Below are positions 23,868 to 37,430 of a stretch of 64,000 nucleotides of DNA, piece by piece (within the stretch, counting starts at the first letter, position 1; each line of letters opens with the position of its first letter). This DNA is from Acridotheres tristis. Its lineage: Eukaryota > Chordata > Aves > Passeriformes > Sturnidae. Under the pieces are notes generated by a model. The model saw only the letters and a program-made list of their open reading frames with translations, did not search any database and had not been told where the DNA came from. The stretch spans positions 93,516,347 to 93,580,346 of the forward strand of contig CM072887.1 of assembly GCA_037013685.1 (NCBI GenBank), read 5' to 3'. The translations under genes and the position numbers were made by a program.

Positions 23868-26228
23868 CAAACAGAATTTGGCATGGGTTTATTCATGGAT
23901 ACCGACTAACTATCACTTAAGGATGAGACAAGGACCGCTTGTTTTTGTGTTTGGAGGTGGCCCTGACCAAGGGTGATCCTTGTCAGTATTGATCCTTGTC
24001 TCTTTCACAGCTGTCCACTTACTAGACTATTAAAGATTGTCCATAATAGTATATTGAATAATTCCAACAAATATTCTCTGCCACAGTTATTTCTTTGATC
24101 AGCAATTTTATAAAATATTGCAGAATGCTTGGAAGAATTTTGCATAGGGCAAATAGTTATTTCTCAAAAAACTAATAGGCCTGGATCAGAATTGTTATGG
24201 GCCAATAAGCTGCTTCATTGGGTCATGTAGCTCCATGGCAAGGATAATTCCTCACCCCATGGCTGTGGCTTTCTCTAAAGTCTCCATCAGCTAGAGAGAA
24301 GATAGGTTTGTCTTTCTTGATACTAAGAGGAGGAATTTTTGATTTTTGAGCTGGGTCAGAAAGTTGAAATTTACTATGAGGGTATTTTTTAGACTGTTAC
24401 AGAATAATTGTGACACCCACTCTTGGGTATTGTCATTAAAGATTCTCTGGATCTAAGTTCATTACCCATTCTAGAGTTAAGCTGGGCTTGCAGGACCCGT
24501 TTAAGTAAGATTCACTGCTGCCAGGAAAACTCAGGACATTTTCTGGGAAAACAGACTCTTTTCAAAATTTTGCTGTTTGATAGTTATACCAGATTATCAG
24601 AATATTCTGAATTTGCAAAGCTTACTGCATAATTAAAAATCATCAAGAGTGTTTTCTTTGATTTTAATTTTGTGGCTGTCCTGGAAAGGACTTTTTTGTC
24701 TTTTAGAGGTTGCCTATGCCATAATCAGCAAGGTCAACGTACAAGTTTTTATTTATGTGCAAGAGGTCTCCAGTATCATTCAGCAATGTTGGTCATAAGA
24801 CTGACAACATAACATTAACAACGTAAATTGCTGTTAATAATAAAGTCTTGCTGACTGTTTGCAGTACAATGCTCTGCTGTTGTGCATTTTGAGGGTTGTT
24901 GGTTATTTAAAGATTTAGTGTAATTCACTGACTGAAATAAACAATGTTTGTTCCATCAAGTCATTATAGTTGTCTATGACTATGATCATAATTTTTGTAG
25001 CTACTGTACATATACAGGAGTTACAAAGCATTGTAGTTAGCAGAGTCAGTGCTTGGTTTAGACCCATAGGAACAAAGCATGACTCCTTCTGCTGACCTAG
25101 CACTGTACAGAAAAACTTGCTGAAACTCCAGAATCCAGGCTATAATTCTGAGACCTCAGCATTGAACTGACAGGTCTGTAATGGAGAAAATGGCTTTTTT
25201 TGAATTAAATTCCATTTTTCTAAGTCTTCCAGCTATATGCAGAAAATATATACAAAAATATATGACTAAGAATGGCTTTTTGACTTCTGTGATGTTAGAC
25301 TTGACGGACTTATTAATGTGAGATGATTTACAGGCAATTTCAGGTCAATTCTTCAGATGGATAAATGAATTTTCAGTGATGATTAATATAATGCTGTACA
25401 ATTAATTTTATGTGCATTATTGATAAGACCAAGTGCTGACAGTAATTGTATATTATTGGTGCTATTTGTTAACGTCTTTCATTTAAGCAGAAATTCCACA
25501 ATGATGTGATTTTGTGCTCTTTCCTTTATTATACGTTACAAAAGTATTAAGCTTTCCTGGAGTCTCTTTTAACTACTAAAGTAGGATCATGGTGCATAAT
25601 TGCTAAAAGGAGAGATATTTGAAGACTACAACTGTGTAGTCTTAACATATTGACATAGTATCCATAGTTCAAGGTGATTGCTTGTTTTCAATTTCTGAAT
25701 TTGAGAAGGAACATCTTTCTTAAAAATAATTGGCATTCTAAGGAAAAAATATATCCAATAATAAAGTGTATGTATGTGTCCAGTTAGTACTTGCCTGAGA
25801 TATTCCTATTATCTTTGTTTATAAAAACAGTCCATGGTTGTACTCTAAGGAGAGACTTCCAAAACATGATAGAAAATTTGTCTTTAAATTATTAAATGCA
25901 TTTTGTGTAACTGAACTTGTTACTTGGTTTTGAATATCTCATTCTTGGTGAAAAAAGGCTTAATCCTGCAAACACTATCCATACAAATAGATCCCATGAG
26001 CACAGCCCTTCTCAGATGAATCTAGGTACCTTTTTTCTTTCTGGACATTAAGTATAGCATATAGATATTTAATTATCTGTCTTTCTAAAATACAAGTAGT
26101 ATGTTTCTGTCTTGGTTTGGTGAATTATATTAAAATTCCTTCCTATGTTTCACAACTGCAATAGATATTTGCTGATATATACATATATTTTTAACATCAG
26201 CAGTTATTTTACTTGGTCTGATTTCCAG

Positions 26229-26320
26229 GTTCCCCTGGACCACCCAGTGATCACAGCAGTGGAACTTCATCACCTCTCTTTGACAGTGGTTTACATTTAA
26301 ATGGAAACTCAACCAACACG
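26229..26320 (+). CDS. SNTG1: SNTG1 exon D (Ser/Pro-rich linker)
   Basis: This 92-nt exon starts with the last two bases of a glycine codon and reads SPGPPSDHSSGTSSPLFDSG then LHLNGNSTNT. It is the low-complexity, probably disordered linker between the PDZ domain and the second half of the split PH domain. It is rich in Ser, Thr, Pro and Gly and carries several SP or TSSP-type motifs that could be phosphorylated (inference only). The acceptor is tctgatttccag|GT. The donor ACG|gtatgc departs from consensus at the -2, -1, +4 and +6 positions, so it is one of the weaker donors here. Incoming phase is 1 and outgoing phase is 0. Confidence 0.94.
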
Positions 26321-27259
26321 GTATGCAAATCAATAATAAAAGCGTGGTGGGTGTAAGCTCTGTAAGTTCTTTCCCCATTTAGAGCTTCAAACTGGTGGAG
26401 TACGACTATTCTAGTTTTGTTCTTGTTTGCTGTGATTGATTTTAAGTGCTTATACTGTAAAATTCTGTACTTACAAAGTCCTCAACACATGGCCCTGAAC
26501 TGCTAGGTTTTTACTCTGACACAGCTGAGAAATTTGAAAGAGTGAACACAATAAGATTTAATCATAATTTAGACATGAATTAGTGTGAACTTTTGTCATA
26601 CTTTGTTGAATTGTAACATTATAGTGTTGAATTTAATCCAGCGGGAGATGCTGAAATGCAGGTGGAATTAAGAAAATATTGTAAAGTTGAATTCTTGAAG
26701 CAAACTTTTTAAATAGGAAAGATAGGGAGAGAAAAGGAGAAAGAAATAAACGAGGAACAAAAGTCTCCTTCTTTAACCCAGAGGATATTCAGTTCTTTTT
26801 TCTGCAGTGAACAACTGTGATTAAATTAATTACAGCATTGTGTGGAAAGAAGTTCCTTTCTCCAGGAAAAATGGTAGTCGCCAAAGAAGATAGGATGTCT
26901 TAGTAAGCAACAGTGCTGTCCTTTTAGTAATGAAGATTGAAGATGTAAATACTAGCTGTGCAAGGATGTGGACCTTTATGCTCAAAACCTGCTTGACACC
27001 TAACAATCTCAGCTCAAGTCTTTCAGTTGGATATTAAATTATACAGAAAGAATACCCACTGAATGGACAGAAGGCTTCTTCTCTGTTTTTACTTTTCTTC
27101 TCAGACACTGATATAATTGTCTGATTCTTACTGTACTTGTCTCAAGCCTTGCACTTCTTTGAGCACTGTTTCTCTATACTACTTCTTAAAGCATAACGCC
27201 TTAAAGTTTTCATCTTTGAAAAATATATTTATATATGATAATATAAAGGCATTATGTAC

Positions 27260-27283
27260 AATTAATTAATTAATTAATTAATT
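27260..27283. repeat. (AATT)6 microsatellite
   Basis: Six uninterrupted AATT units. The unit is self-complementary, so the tract is also a palindrome. Confidence 0.97.
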
Positions 27284-30200
27284 TCTGTGATGATACCTGT
27301 ACCTTAGTATTTGGTGTCCAAAATGGCATAGATACAAAAGGTTTCGTGTTTATTTGTTTGCAGTTATCCAGATGATTACCTTTAACTGCCCTGTACAGTT
27401 GTCTTACTAAATAATCCAAAGGTCAGGGTCCAGCATTCTGCAATGTCTGTCTACTAGGTTCTCTGCAGGCAAAGAAAGTCTTTTCTGCAAAGAGTTTAGA
27501 TTATAAGAAAAGGGCTAAAGGCAGCGATAGCATTAGACATTTTAGCAAATTAGTGCCTACTTAATGCCTGCTTAATGAGTGTGTTGTGACAATTTTTAAT
27601 AATCATTATGACTACTGTGGGAATTGCACACTTTGAACTTCTCATATTATAAAAATATAAATAAGTGGCTGGAGTTTTATAGAGTTGTAACAGAGTAATT
27701 TAGAGTTAGTTGCCAAGATAGCACACAAAAGACTGGGTATCGGCTTGAAATATAAGCAGATAAACTGAAATTAAAAAAGGTGCAATAGTAAGGTACTAGG
27801 TTGATTTTATACAACACTTAATTTTTCTGAAGCCTGACATAAACTCACATGGAGACCTACGTATACAACGGACACTATGACCTAGAAGTGGAATAAACAG
27901 AACAATCTGCATTATAGATGGTAGAAGTCATATCTCCCTTCACTGAAAGCAAAATGAAAAATTGCTAGAATCTTACTGTGAAATTCAAAAGCAAGGCTCT
28001 AAGTATTTTGAGCAGGAATGACTGGATTTTGAGATGATGCACTGTATGCTCAAACTCTTCTTGAATTAAACTGTGAGTATAACTGAGCTGTTATCTTGAA
28101 AAATGGTTACAAATGTGTTTGAACTACCATCTAGTGAGCACTTCTATTTTATTCAATTAAATATTTTCAGTTTTATGCAAAGTAGAAGTAGAACTGACAT
28201 TTCCTGTAATGCTATTGCCTAATAAGGCTAATGAGATTGGAATCCTGTTTTTACATCACCCTGGTAGGGGAGATCTGACTCACTTTGAACACTGCATCTT
28301 GCAAGTGTGTGTTGCAGTTTTATGTCCCTTCCTAAACATACTCAGGCCCATGCCGTAATAGACAATGTGCCTATAAGTGAAAATTCTACTCCAAAAAGCA
28401 TACCATGCAAAGGAAAAGACAGGAATGAGAGCTAAGGAATTACTGTTACACCAGTTTTACCAAGCTGTCATTTTGGATGTCTTCTGAAACACAAACCGAG
28501 GCACTACAGCTGGCTTGTATCAGGGGCAGTAGTTTAGCCATGTTAGCAGCAAGCTCTTTCTGCCTAATATGATTATACCATTTTCAGTTCTGGTGCTGTC
28601 TTGCCTCTGTTTGATCCATCTCTGTCACCTCTGCTGTGAAGCATCTGTTGTATGTGATGTGATGCCATCTTCAGGATTTATATACATCTTTTATAATATC
28701 AGAGCAGTTTGCAGTACAGCACTTTTAGGCAATTCTCCAAAACCCAGAGAAATGAGCTGAAGTGCTCTCTTCACACCTAATTATTGGGCACTGTGACAAA
28801 TGTTACAAGGATTGACAGTGGCAGTTGCATTCATCTTTATCTTATAAGTGGTTTATTGAGAACAATGTAAACTTCCAGAAGGAAACATGAAAAGTAGAAA
28901 GGAGGTGGTCGCAAGGCTAGTGAGTACAAGTTGTTTACCTGGAGAATTCTAACTCTAAAACAACGAATAAAGTGCTGTAGAGTTATCCTACTAGATGTCC
29001 AAATATCCTAGACATCCAGACCAGCTCCCTGGAGAAATTAGTGGTGGAAAAAAATACTGTAAATAAAAAAATTACTGTTTAAGATACCATAGGATAATAT
29101 GATGGTTTCAATGCAAAGGCAGAATATACTAAGTTTTCATTTGTTTGAGAATCCAGCTTCCTGGAATTGTCAAAAAGTGATATTCTAACAAGTGAAGTGA
29201 GACCAGAGTAAATTGTTATTTTCTGTGTGTTCGTGTAATTTAAGAACTCTTAGTTTAATTTTGATAGTATATGCTAAGTTTAGCTGGTTAGATGAAGCTA
29301 AACAGGCACTTACATTTTTCTAAATGGCTTTAAAATATTTTTTTCCTTGATGTCTATGTTTCATCTGCTAAATTAAACAGTTTTGCTTTAAAAAAAGACA
29401 AAAAGAAAAAGATACAAATGCTCAGCTCTTGATAGGACCAGTAGAAAACTACATCTTTAATGTCTATGGTAGTTCTAGTTCAAGAGTGAGAGAATGATAC
29501 AACTCAATCCCAACATTAATCAGCAAAAACAGGAATAGGATTCAAGACAGGGAGGTGGACACCCTTGTTCTGAGAGTAAAATCCATTCTGATGGATACTT
29601 TAGGGGAATATATGACCAGATCATTGAATTGAGATTGAATGGATGCCCTACATATGACAGCTTCAATACTTTTGTTTTTTTGAATATTCCTGTAGTGTCT
29701 TCCATTTTAGGATAAACACTCTACTGACCATTCTTAAAGTTTATTTTATTCTTTAGTTTTTGTTGTAGCTCGCTTTAAGAAGAGAAACTTCAGTATTTCA
29801 GTTCAATACTATTTCTATTAGAATGATTTTACATGGGATACCGATTGCCTCTGCCAACTCTTGATCTGAAAATCCATGATTTTCTCATGGAATATAAAAG
29901 CAACGTAACTTTGGATTGACTATCAGTTCACAGTGTAGCATTTGATAATGCAAATTCATAAAATTGTTAACATAATAAATACAAAAAGTATCTCACTTAG
30001 ATGTACACAGTGGTTACTCTCATGAAAGTAATCATCACCATGTCTTCCATTTTTTGCTAAAGAGAAAGGTAAAACATGAACATAGCCAGCTGCACTTAAG
30101 TAGTTTGGACTGCTGCTATGCTGAACACCATTATGAATGAGATAAACACACTGCAAGAAAGTTTTCCTCAATTAATAAAATATGAAGTGACTATATTCCT

Positions 30201-32879
30201 TTTCCACCTCAGTGAAAAATAATCCAGATTTTCTCTTTCTGACTATACCTCTCAGAAATCATAGCAATAGAAGCTGGAAGAAAACTTATATAACACCTTC
30301 CTACTTCACTACAACAGAATTGTAAGGAAAATATTTTGGATTGAAATGTTTGTTTAAATTTAGCTGTACAGAAGTGCTGTGTTTTTCTAATTGTGATTAG
30401 GGTTGGTTGGGACTTTTGCTATGACATTAATGAACCAAATGAAAGGTATCTTTAAAAGTCTTTTACTTTTCTTAATGCCCACAGTCACTGCTAATCCTTT
30501 CAGCAGAGTTATTTCTTCTAGTATTTAACATTTGATTGATCAGAATGATCATTTCTTCTGCACAGAAATTTCCCAGTTTGTTAGATATCTGGTTTAAGTT
30601 CTTAATTATACATATTTTCCCCATACACAACCCTCGCATGTAAATACATTGTTTTTTTACAGTTCTTATGAATTTGCTCATTTTGAATTTGCAAAGGCAG
30701 CAGCAAAAAGAAAAATGTTTCTAAATTTGATGATAGAATAGATGAACCCTGGTAGTTCAGGTACAGGTATATGTGGCTTATAGAGAAAACTGCTGGTAAA
30801 ATTGAGGTAACAAGGTAAGTTGCATCCAGTGTCTTTCCGCAAGTTCTGGCAACAAATTGTCACTGATCTCAGAGGGAGAACAAGAGTCAAGGCTCAGATT
30901 TATCCTGAAGGGTGTGCAGATTCTATGAAGTTCAAAGAGTTTCCCTAACCTAGAGCTAATTTTTCTAAGCAAGGACAGCATGCACCATTTGGGGATATAA
31001 AAGGCTGCCAAAAGCTGTCTCTAACAGCTGAAGTTTGGGTACACTTGCATTTATAGTGTAAAACTATAATGATCTCAACATTGTACCTTTTCTTTTCCTT
31101 ATATATATTTAGTATTGGGTTTTGATTTCTGACTACTGTTGTAGTTTTTGAGGTGTCATAATTACTTTCTACTTTTTGTGCTGAGATTTAGTATAAACTA
31201 CTCTGGCCACTGTCCCCTTCCCTCAAAGGAAGAATATATTTGGAAAGGTGTTCCAGGCAAGGTTGTTAATGTTACTCAGAAACCAATTACATAATAGCTC
31301 AAGGGAAACAAATTAAAGAAAAAGGTGAAAGATTCTGACAAATAGTCCATATGTATTCTCTAAAAATATCTTGCTCAGAACCCCATTGGTTCATTAAAAA
31401 AATACTGTATTAGCACCTACCAGCACAGATGTAATGAAATATTCATTAATATTTCCATTGTAAATCACCTCTAGAGAAATTTATCTAACTGAAAGGATTT
31501 TAATTTGTTCCTCACTGGTGCAATAGTAATCCAATTGATTTAAATGCATAACTATTGCAGTGAGTAAGGCAGTGTAAGTCCCTAACATGTGCTGTCTACA
31601 GGCTCTATGTAAACATCATATACAGTGCTCAGTGTCTGTAAACTCATATATTAATCAAAAAGAATTAAATGTCTTACAGAGCAATCATTATATTTCAAAA
31701 GCATGTAGTAATGCTGCAAAAGATGCAGCATTAGAATTAAAAGTGCTTCTTTTCTGTTATAGGAAAGAAGGAGTTGTTCACATGCTTTTTCACCTTCCTC
31801 CCATTTAATTAAACGTCTGTCAATTGAAATATTGTAGATAGAGCTGTGCAATTAAAAGGTGCTGCTTTCAGAGAATTTTGAAGACATCATATTACATCTC
31901 CAAGTTGTTACTTCACCTGAAAAAGCGTGTTTCCTCTATAGAAGCCTTTATCTAGTAAATGATTCGGTGATGCATACTTTACCAGATAATTACTGTATTT
32001 TTAAAACTGTCACAGAATTTTGCATCTGCATCTAAGAATTCCATTAAAAATAAATAAATACAGACCCTCTCCTGAATTCGTGCTGCATCAAAGGAATGCA
32101 CAGGTATTTTGATATCATAATTAAATCCCTCTGAATTCTGAGACAAGTTGAAAGCTCTGACTCCTATTTACAGTAGATAGCACCATAATTTGTTTTGTTG
32201 GCTGGACATCACAAGAGTTTCATTCATGTCTCTATTCCTGGCTAAATATTTTGTATATGTGTTGTTCAACAATTAAAGTAAGCTAATGTGAAACACTTTC
32301 ACTGCTAAATGGAGCAGTCATGTTTTCTTCTCCAATCAACATAAAGCCCCTGCTTTCTGTTTTTCCCTCTAATATTAGCAAATGCTCAGCCATACACAGG
32401 TCAGATTGGTTTATTGATATACTGAAAATCAACCTACCTATGTATGTATATACACATACATTTTAATCACAGACCAGACGAAAAAACTGTTGAGAGAGTA
32501 CATCCAATTCACTCTGAGTTAAATGTTATTGGGTGTTGTTGCAAGAAATCATGCAACTCTAATCCTCTTTTTCCAGAATAGGTGTAAGACAAATCTGCCT
32601 GTTTGAAAAGCGTATTATATTGAAGGGTTGTTTGTTTGTTTTTTTTAGTATGCTGAAACATTTTTAGTAATGGAGCTTTGGCAAAAGACATTCCAGTTGG
32701 CATCAAAAAGATGCATGAAAGCTAGTATTTTCTAATCTAAGAGATTGTAATGAAATCCACTGAAACCTAATGGCCAATGTTTTCAGTTTTGGCTTAAGGC
32801 AATGAAGCTATGCCAAGCTATTTTACCATTTCAGAGTTTAAGGCATTTCTGGAAGATACTCTTAGTCATATGATTTAGT

Positions 32880-32975
32880 TTTAGGTAGTCCTGTGAAGAA
32901 CAGGGATTTGGCCTCAATGATCATGATGGATCCCTTTCAACTTGAGATACTCTACGGTTTTATGTTTCTATATTT
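32880..32975 (+). mobile_element. CR1 3' tail, sense
   Basis: The stretch ttggcctcaatgatcatgat with ggatccctttcaacttgaga and tactctacggttttatgttt matches the CR1 3' end, where the consensus runs from a GATGATCC block to repeated ATTCTATG. Only the last hundred bases or so are left. Confidence 0.8.
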
Positions 32976-33396
32976 AAACCATAGAGCTGCTTTTACAAGG
33001 AAAATGTATCAATATATAAATATCAAATATATTAATGTTGCTGTGATTTCAATATACATATTTTACAGAGAGATATTTTATATTCTTTTCAGAAATTCTC
33101 AGCAATGCTAGTTAAAATGGAAACAGCAAAAATTACTTTGAGAAATAAATAACATCGTCATCATTGCCGTCTCTTTTTGAGCCAATGTCAACAAAAACAG
33201 TAATCAAGATTAGTCATACCTCTTATATGAGCTTTGTAGAAATATATGTTTACAGAAGAGGATCAAGGCTTTAATGATGCACTTTGAAATATTAAATCCT
33301 CTAAAGCAGAAAATGGATAAATTCCAAATTATCAGTAAAAGGTTATATTTTTTTCCTAATGGATATCACACTTGACTCTTATTTCATAAAATGGTA

Positions 33397-34427
33397 CAAT
33401 CATAGAGACATTAGGTTAGAAAAGATCGCTAAGATCATCAGGTCCAACCTGAGCTTAACCAAGAATGGCCAAGTCCAGCACCAAACCACGTCTCTAGGTG
33501 TTCTGTTTACATATCTATAAATATCTCCAAGGACAATGACTCAACCATTTACCTAGGAAGTTCCAATGTTTATCAACCCTTTCTGTAAAAAGTTTTCCCT
33601 AATATCCAACTTAAACTTCTCCTGGTGCAACTGGGGCCATTTCCCCTTGTTCTGTCACTTGTTATTTGAGAGAGGAGACCAACCCCTACTTGGCTACAAC
33701 CTCCTTTCAGGTAGTTGTCGAGAACAATAAGAACCCCCCAGAGCTGCCTTTTCTCCAGTTATTGGCCTTCTTAGCCACCTGGGCACACTCTGGCTCATGT
33801 ACAGCTGTCAACCAGCACACCCTGCTCCTCTTCCACCTTTGCAGTTACTCTACCCCAGCCTGTGGCTCTGCAGGGGATCATCATGACCCACGTGGAGGTC
33901 CTGGCACTCGGCATTGTTGAGCCTCATACAATGGATGGAGTCTGTCCAGATCCCTCTGCAGAGCCTTCTACCCTTCAATAGATCAACACTCCCACCCTGC
34001 TAGAGTCCTTGGTGTCCTCTGCAAACTTGCAGAGGTGCACTTGGTCCCCTCCTCCAGATCACCAATAAAGATGCTAAACAGGGCTGGCCCAAATACTGAG
34101 CCATTTGGATCACAACTTGTGATGGATGTAACTCCATTCACCAGCACTCTCTGGGCCCAGCCATCAAGACAGATTTTACCCAGTGATGGGTGCACTTGTC
34201 CAAGCCATGAGCTGCCAGCTTTTCCAAGAGAATGCTGTGGGAGGCAGTAACAAAACTTTATTGAATTCCAGGTAGATAACATGCACAGCCTTTCCCTCAT
34301 CCATGAAGTCTTGTAATAGAAGATCAGGCTGGTCAAGCAGGACCTGCTGTTCTTAATCCCATCTTGGCTGAACCTCATCAGCTGGCTGTCCTGCATGTGC
34401 CACATGGTGCCACTCAGGATGATTGCT
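33397..34427 (-). mobile_element. CR1 LINE, antisense, about 1 kb with reverse transcriptase remnant
   Basis: The left side begins with the eroded CR1 3' terminus (tcatagagacattaggttag, then atcatcaggtccaacctgag). Further right, tggctacaacctcctttcag, gtccagatccctctgcagag and tctgggcccagccatcaaga follow the antisense order of CR1 ORF2. Minus-strand translation of 33983-34405 contains a recognisable reverse transcriptase end fragment (a GPALFSIFIGDLEEG-like block) with damaged frame. A deletion seems to join the 3' region to the coding part near 33750. It is a dead copy. Confidence 0.9.
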
Positions 34428-34430
34428 GGT

Positions 34431-34480
34431 CAAAGCCCCATCCAACCTGGCCTTGAATACTTCCAAAGATGGGGCATCAT
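34431..34480 (-). mobile_element. Second CR1 scrap, antisense, abutting the first
   Basis: The stretch ccatccaacctggccttgaa with tacttccaaagatggggcat is CR1 3'-region sequence. It matches the region seen at about 10090-10110, yet it appears after the coding part of the neighbouring CR1. It therefore belongs to a separate insertion or a rearranged fragment. Confidence 0.7.
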
Positions 34481-36719
34481 GTACCTTTCTGCAAAGCAGA
34501 CACTGTAATATTAGATTAAAAATACATTTAAAACCAAGCTTAATCATTCTGAGTAATGTGACCTTGATTATTTCTGATTCCAAGTGAATTAAACCAGTTT
34601 CAGCTTTCTTAAAGCCTTCCTGTTTAATGAAAAAGCTGGATCAGCCTAAAATAACACTGTGGCTGCTTTCAAGGTAGGGCCCTAGCAGCAATTAAATTAC
34701 TAGAGAGGGTTCAGAAAGACTTTATTCTGATGACATCATATTTTTCTTGCAGAGATTTAAAATCAATGACAGTTTAAAAGAAAGTAAGGTTAAACAACTG
34801 AATTTCCCAAACCCTGCAAATTATATATCACAAAAAAGATAAAAAAATTGGCAGTCCCAGCCAGCTGGGATCTTTTCTCTCCCTTCTTATGTTCTTAATG
34901 GAAACTTAATTATAGAGACATATCTGATTATATCTCCCAGTTAGTGGAGGACTTCCTGGACTTATTCTACTTCTTGGAAGACTTTTTGGTTGCACCATAA
35001 TGGGTTGTTATATATTTGTCTAAGAAAGCACAAAGCACTTGCCTACAGTGTCATTCTTAGGTCAGTGATTGCTAATGGGATCCAGAGTCAGACCCTCCTC
35101 CAGGTCAACAGTACACAGCTGTCTAAGGTAACTAGTGATTATGTGTCATTAAAGCTTGATTTTTGTTCACTACTCTGTCAAAAATGAGATTTTTGTGTTT
35201 AATCCATTTCTTATTGGGCAGGTGTTCCAAGCAAATTGGCATTAATTGGCAATATTGTTGGTGACCTCAGCAGAAAACTGAAGGTATAAAATGATCTAGA
35301 GTATAAGAGCGGCAATTACAGAGATGATCTCAATTTTAGTGCTTTGGAGGAATGATGTGAAGGGTTTTCAAGTTGAGCAGCAGCAGCTGTTTAGTGGAGA
35401 AATGCCTTGAAGGTCAGCCAGGTCACATCACTGGGTCAGAACAAAGAACCATCCAAGCCAAAAAGCTTGTTCACAGCAGATGGCCTCAAGAGAATGCAAG
35501 AACAGATGAAATATGTACATTATTTCTAGGGAATATTTCTTGCACCTCTGGTGACTTCTGACATAGGTGCTTCCTGAACCAGTTTGTTATCTAGACCAAC
35601 ACATTCATTCTCTGTTTTTATCATACAATCTTTTACTTCTAATCAATACCCCTGCTTCTTATGTGGAAATGGCACGTGAACCACTGTTTCTTAACCCCTT
35701 TCTCTGTTATTTATATTTTTACATACCTCAGTCGTGCAATTCCCTCAGCAGTTGCTTTTCCAGACCAATGAATATTTGTTCAAAAACAATTATGTTCAAC
35801 ATCTAAATTTCAAGATCCAAATTTTGAGTGGTAATCACCTGTTCATATCCCATTACAGTATGGAGAAAGTTAATATTGTCTTTCTTCATGTGCACTGCTA
35901 TACATTTATTTTCTGTATTTTAGTACTTCTTTTCTCTCCCATTCAGTATAATGAGCTTCTTCTGCATCTATTTTTTTGTTTGTTTGTTTTTTTAAAATTG
36001 TTCTTTACTGCTTGTTATTCATAGCAAACATGGTCAATTTGATGTTTACCATCTTGTCCAAATCATTAATCAGTATTCTGAACAACCTATGTAACTGTGA
36101 GAGTCCACTGATAGTGGATACCCCTCTGCTATGCTTTCCTTACTACAATTTGGATAATTATTATTTTGATGATTTCATCATATTTCACAGCAAATTCGCT
36201 AAGAATCTTTTGTGAGGGATAGATGGTTTTCTGAAACCCAGGTATGCCTTAACAATTGCTTCTCTCCTATTAACTAGCAGTTTGGACAACTCTAAAAGGC
36301 AATTGTGAGGCACATCTTCTGTTGCAAAAGTCGGACTTGTTTTCTCCTCAGTTTCTTATTTTTATCCATGTGTTTTGAAGAGGATACATAGAGGAATCTC
36401 ATTATGAATTGTTAATAGATTATAAGTTAAATAGAACAAAATGAGCTGCTGGTCTTATGATAGTATTTTGTTTCTATGCAACAGTCTTACAGATATATGT
36501 ATGCCCTGTTTTGTTCTTAAAATGAAGAGGGGTAATTCCAACTTTATGCTCTATCATAAACTGGTTAGTTGAATATGACTTTGTAAGAAATACACAACTG
36601 AAATTTAGACTAGTTTCACTAGTATCAAACTATGTCCTTTTGCTGTTCTTGGAGGATTTCTGCAGGTATAAGTAGTTTGGAACTGTGGGAAAAAATTACT
36701 CCTTATAGTGTATTTTTCA

Positions 36720-36739
36720 AATATCAAATCTTTGATATT
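36720..36739. repeat. Inverted repeat, two 9-bp arms and 2-nt spacer
   Basis: Arms AATATCAAA and TTTGATATT are separated by TC. The repeat is AT-rich, so a chance origin remains possible. Confidence 0.85.
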
Positions 36740-37344
36740 GTCTGGGGAAGACCCATTTGTTTTAGGAGTTTACAGCAGTTTTAACAGTTTAGCATTTTGA
36801 TGAGAATATTTCTATGCTGCAGTTTCATAGCTTTGGGGTTAATAAATTTTTGACCAAGTGATGTTGGCCATTTCCTCCCCTTCAATTAATTAACCTAATG
36901 AATAGCTGTGATGTACATTTTTTAAAATTCTAACTTTTACTTACATTGAGATACTTTTTCTTTACACTGATACACTGCTTAAGTATTTGATTGAAGTGTA
37001 AGAGACTCAAATGAAAACATTAAACTACATATGTGAGTTGCTCATTATTTTCTTTTGCTGCCAAATGCTCTTAAATTACATTTAATATTACGGACTATTT
37101 ATCAGGTAGTTCAATAACCTGACAAAAGCAGTACAACTAATAGTTCAAAAGAAAAAGATAGATTTTTATGTTTAAATTGTCTAGATGTTCTCTGCATTTT
37201 GAGTGTTTAGAGGGTTGGAACAATAGATTATGTTGTTTCAGGAATTTTTAGGTTCCTTTATTTTCTCATTCTTGGGTTGAAATTCAGTGATCATAATCAA
37301 GTACTTGTATTTGACTGCAATAAGCTTCCTTCTGTTTTATTCCT

Positions 37345-37430
37345 AGACATTTTAGTTTCCAGATAGACAATGTTAGATTATGTTGATCCTTTTCAACTTC
37401 AGATTGCATGGGGTTCTGTCAATTTTTTTA
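37345..37430 (+). mobile_element. Possible very old CR1 3' tail, sense
   Basis: The stretch gttagattatgttgatcctt with ttcaacttcagattgcatgg and ggttctgtca resembles a decayed CR1 end. Many positions differ, so this is tentative. Confidence 0.35.

Larger units (their letters stand above)
20965..26228 (+). other. SNTG1: SNTG1 intron between exons C and D
   Basis: A 5264-nt intron. It contains a small inverted repeat at 21766-21789, an antisense LTR at about 22126-22614, an unassigned GC-richer block at 22615-23331, and an A15 run at 23853-23867. The rest (about 23900-26228) shows nothing I can name. Confidence 0.8.

Noticed and set aside
32440..32461. TATG/CATA-rich near-palindrome
   Set aside because: It is imperfect and mostly a decayed dinucleotide or tetranucleotide repeat.
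33983..34405. 140-codon minus-strand open frame
   Set aside because: It is a decayed CR1 reverse transcriptase remnant with broken frame, not a host gene.
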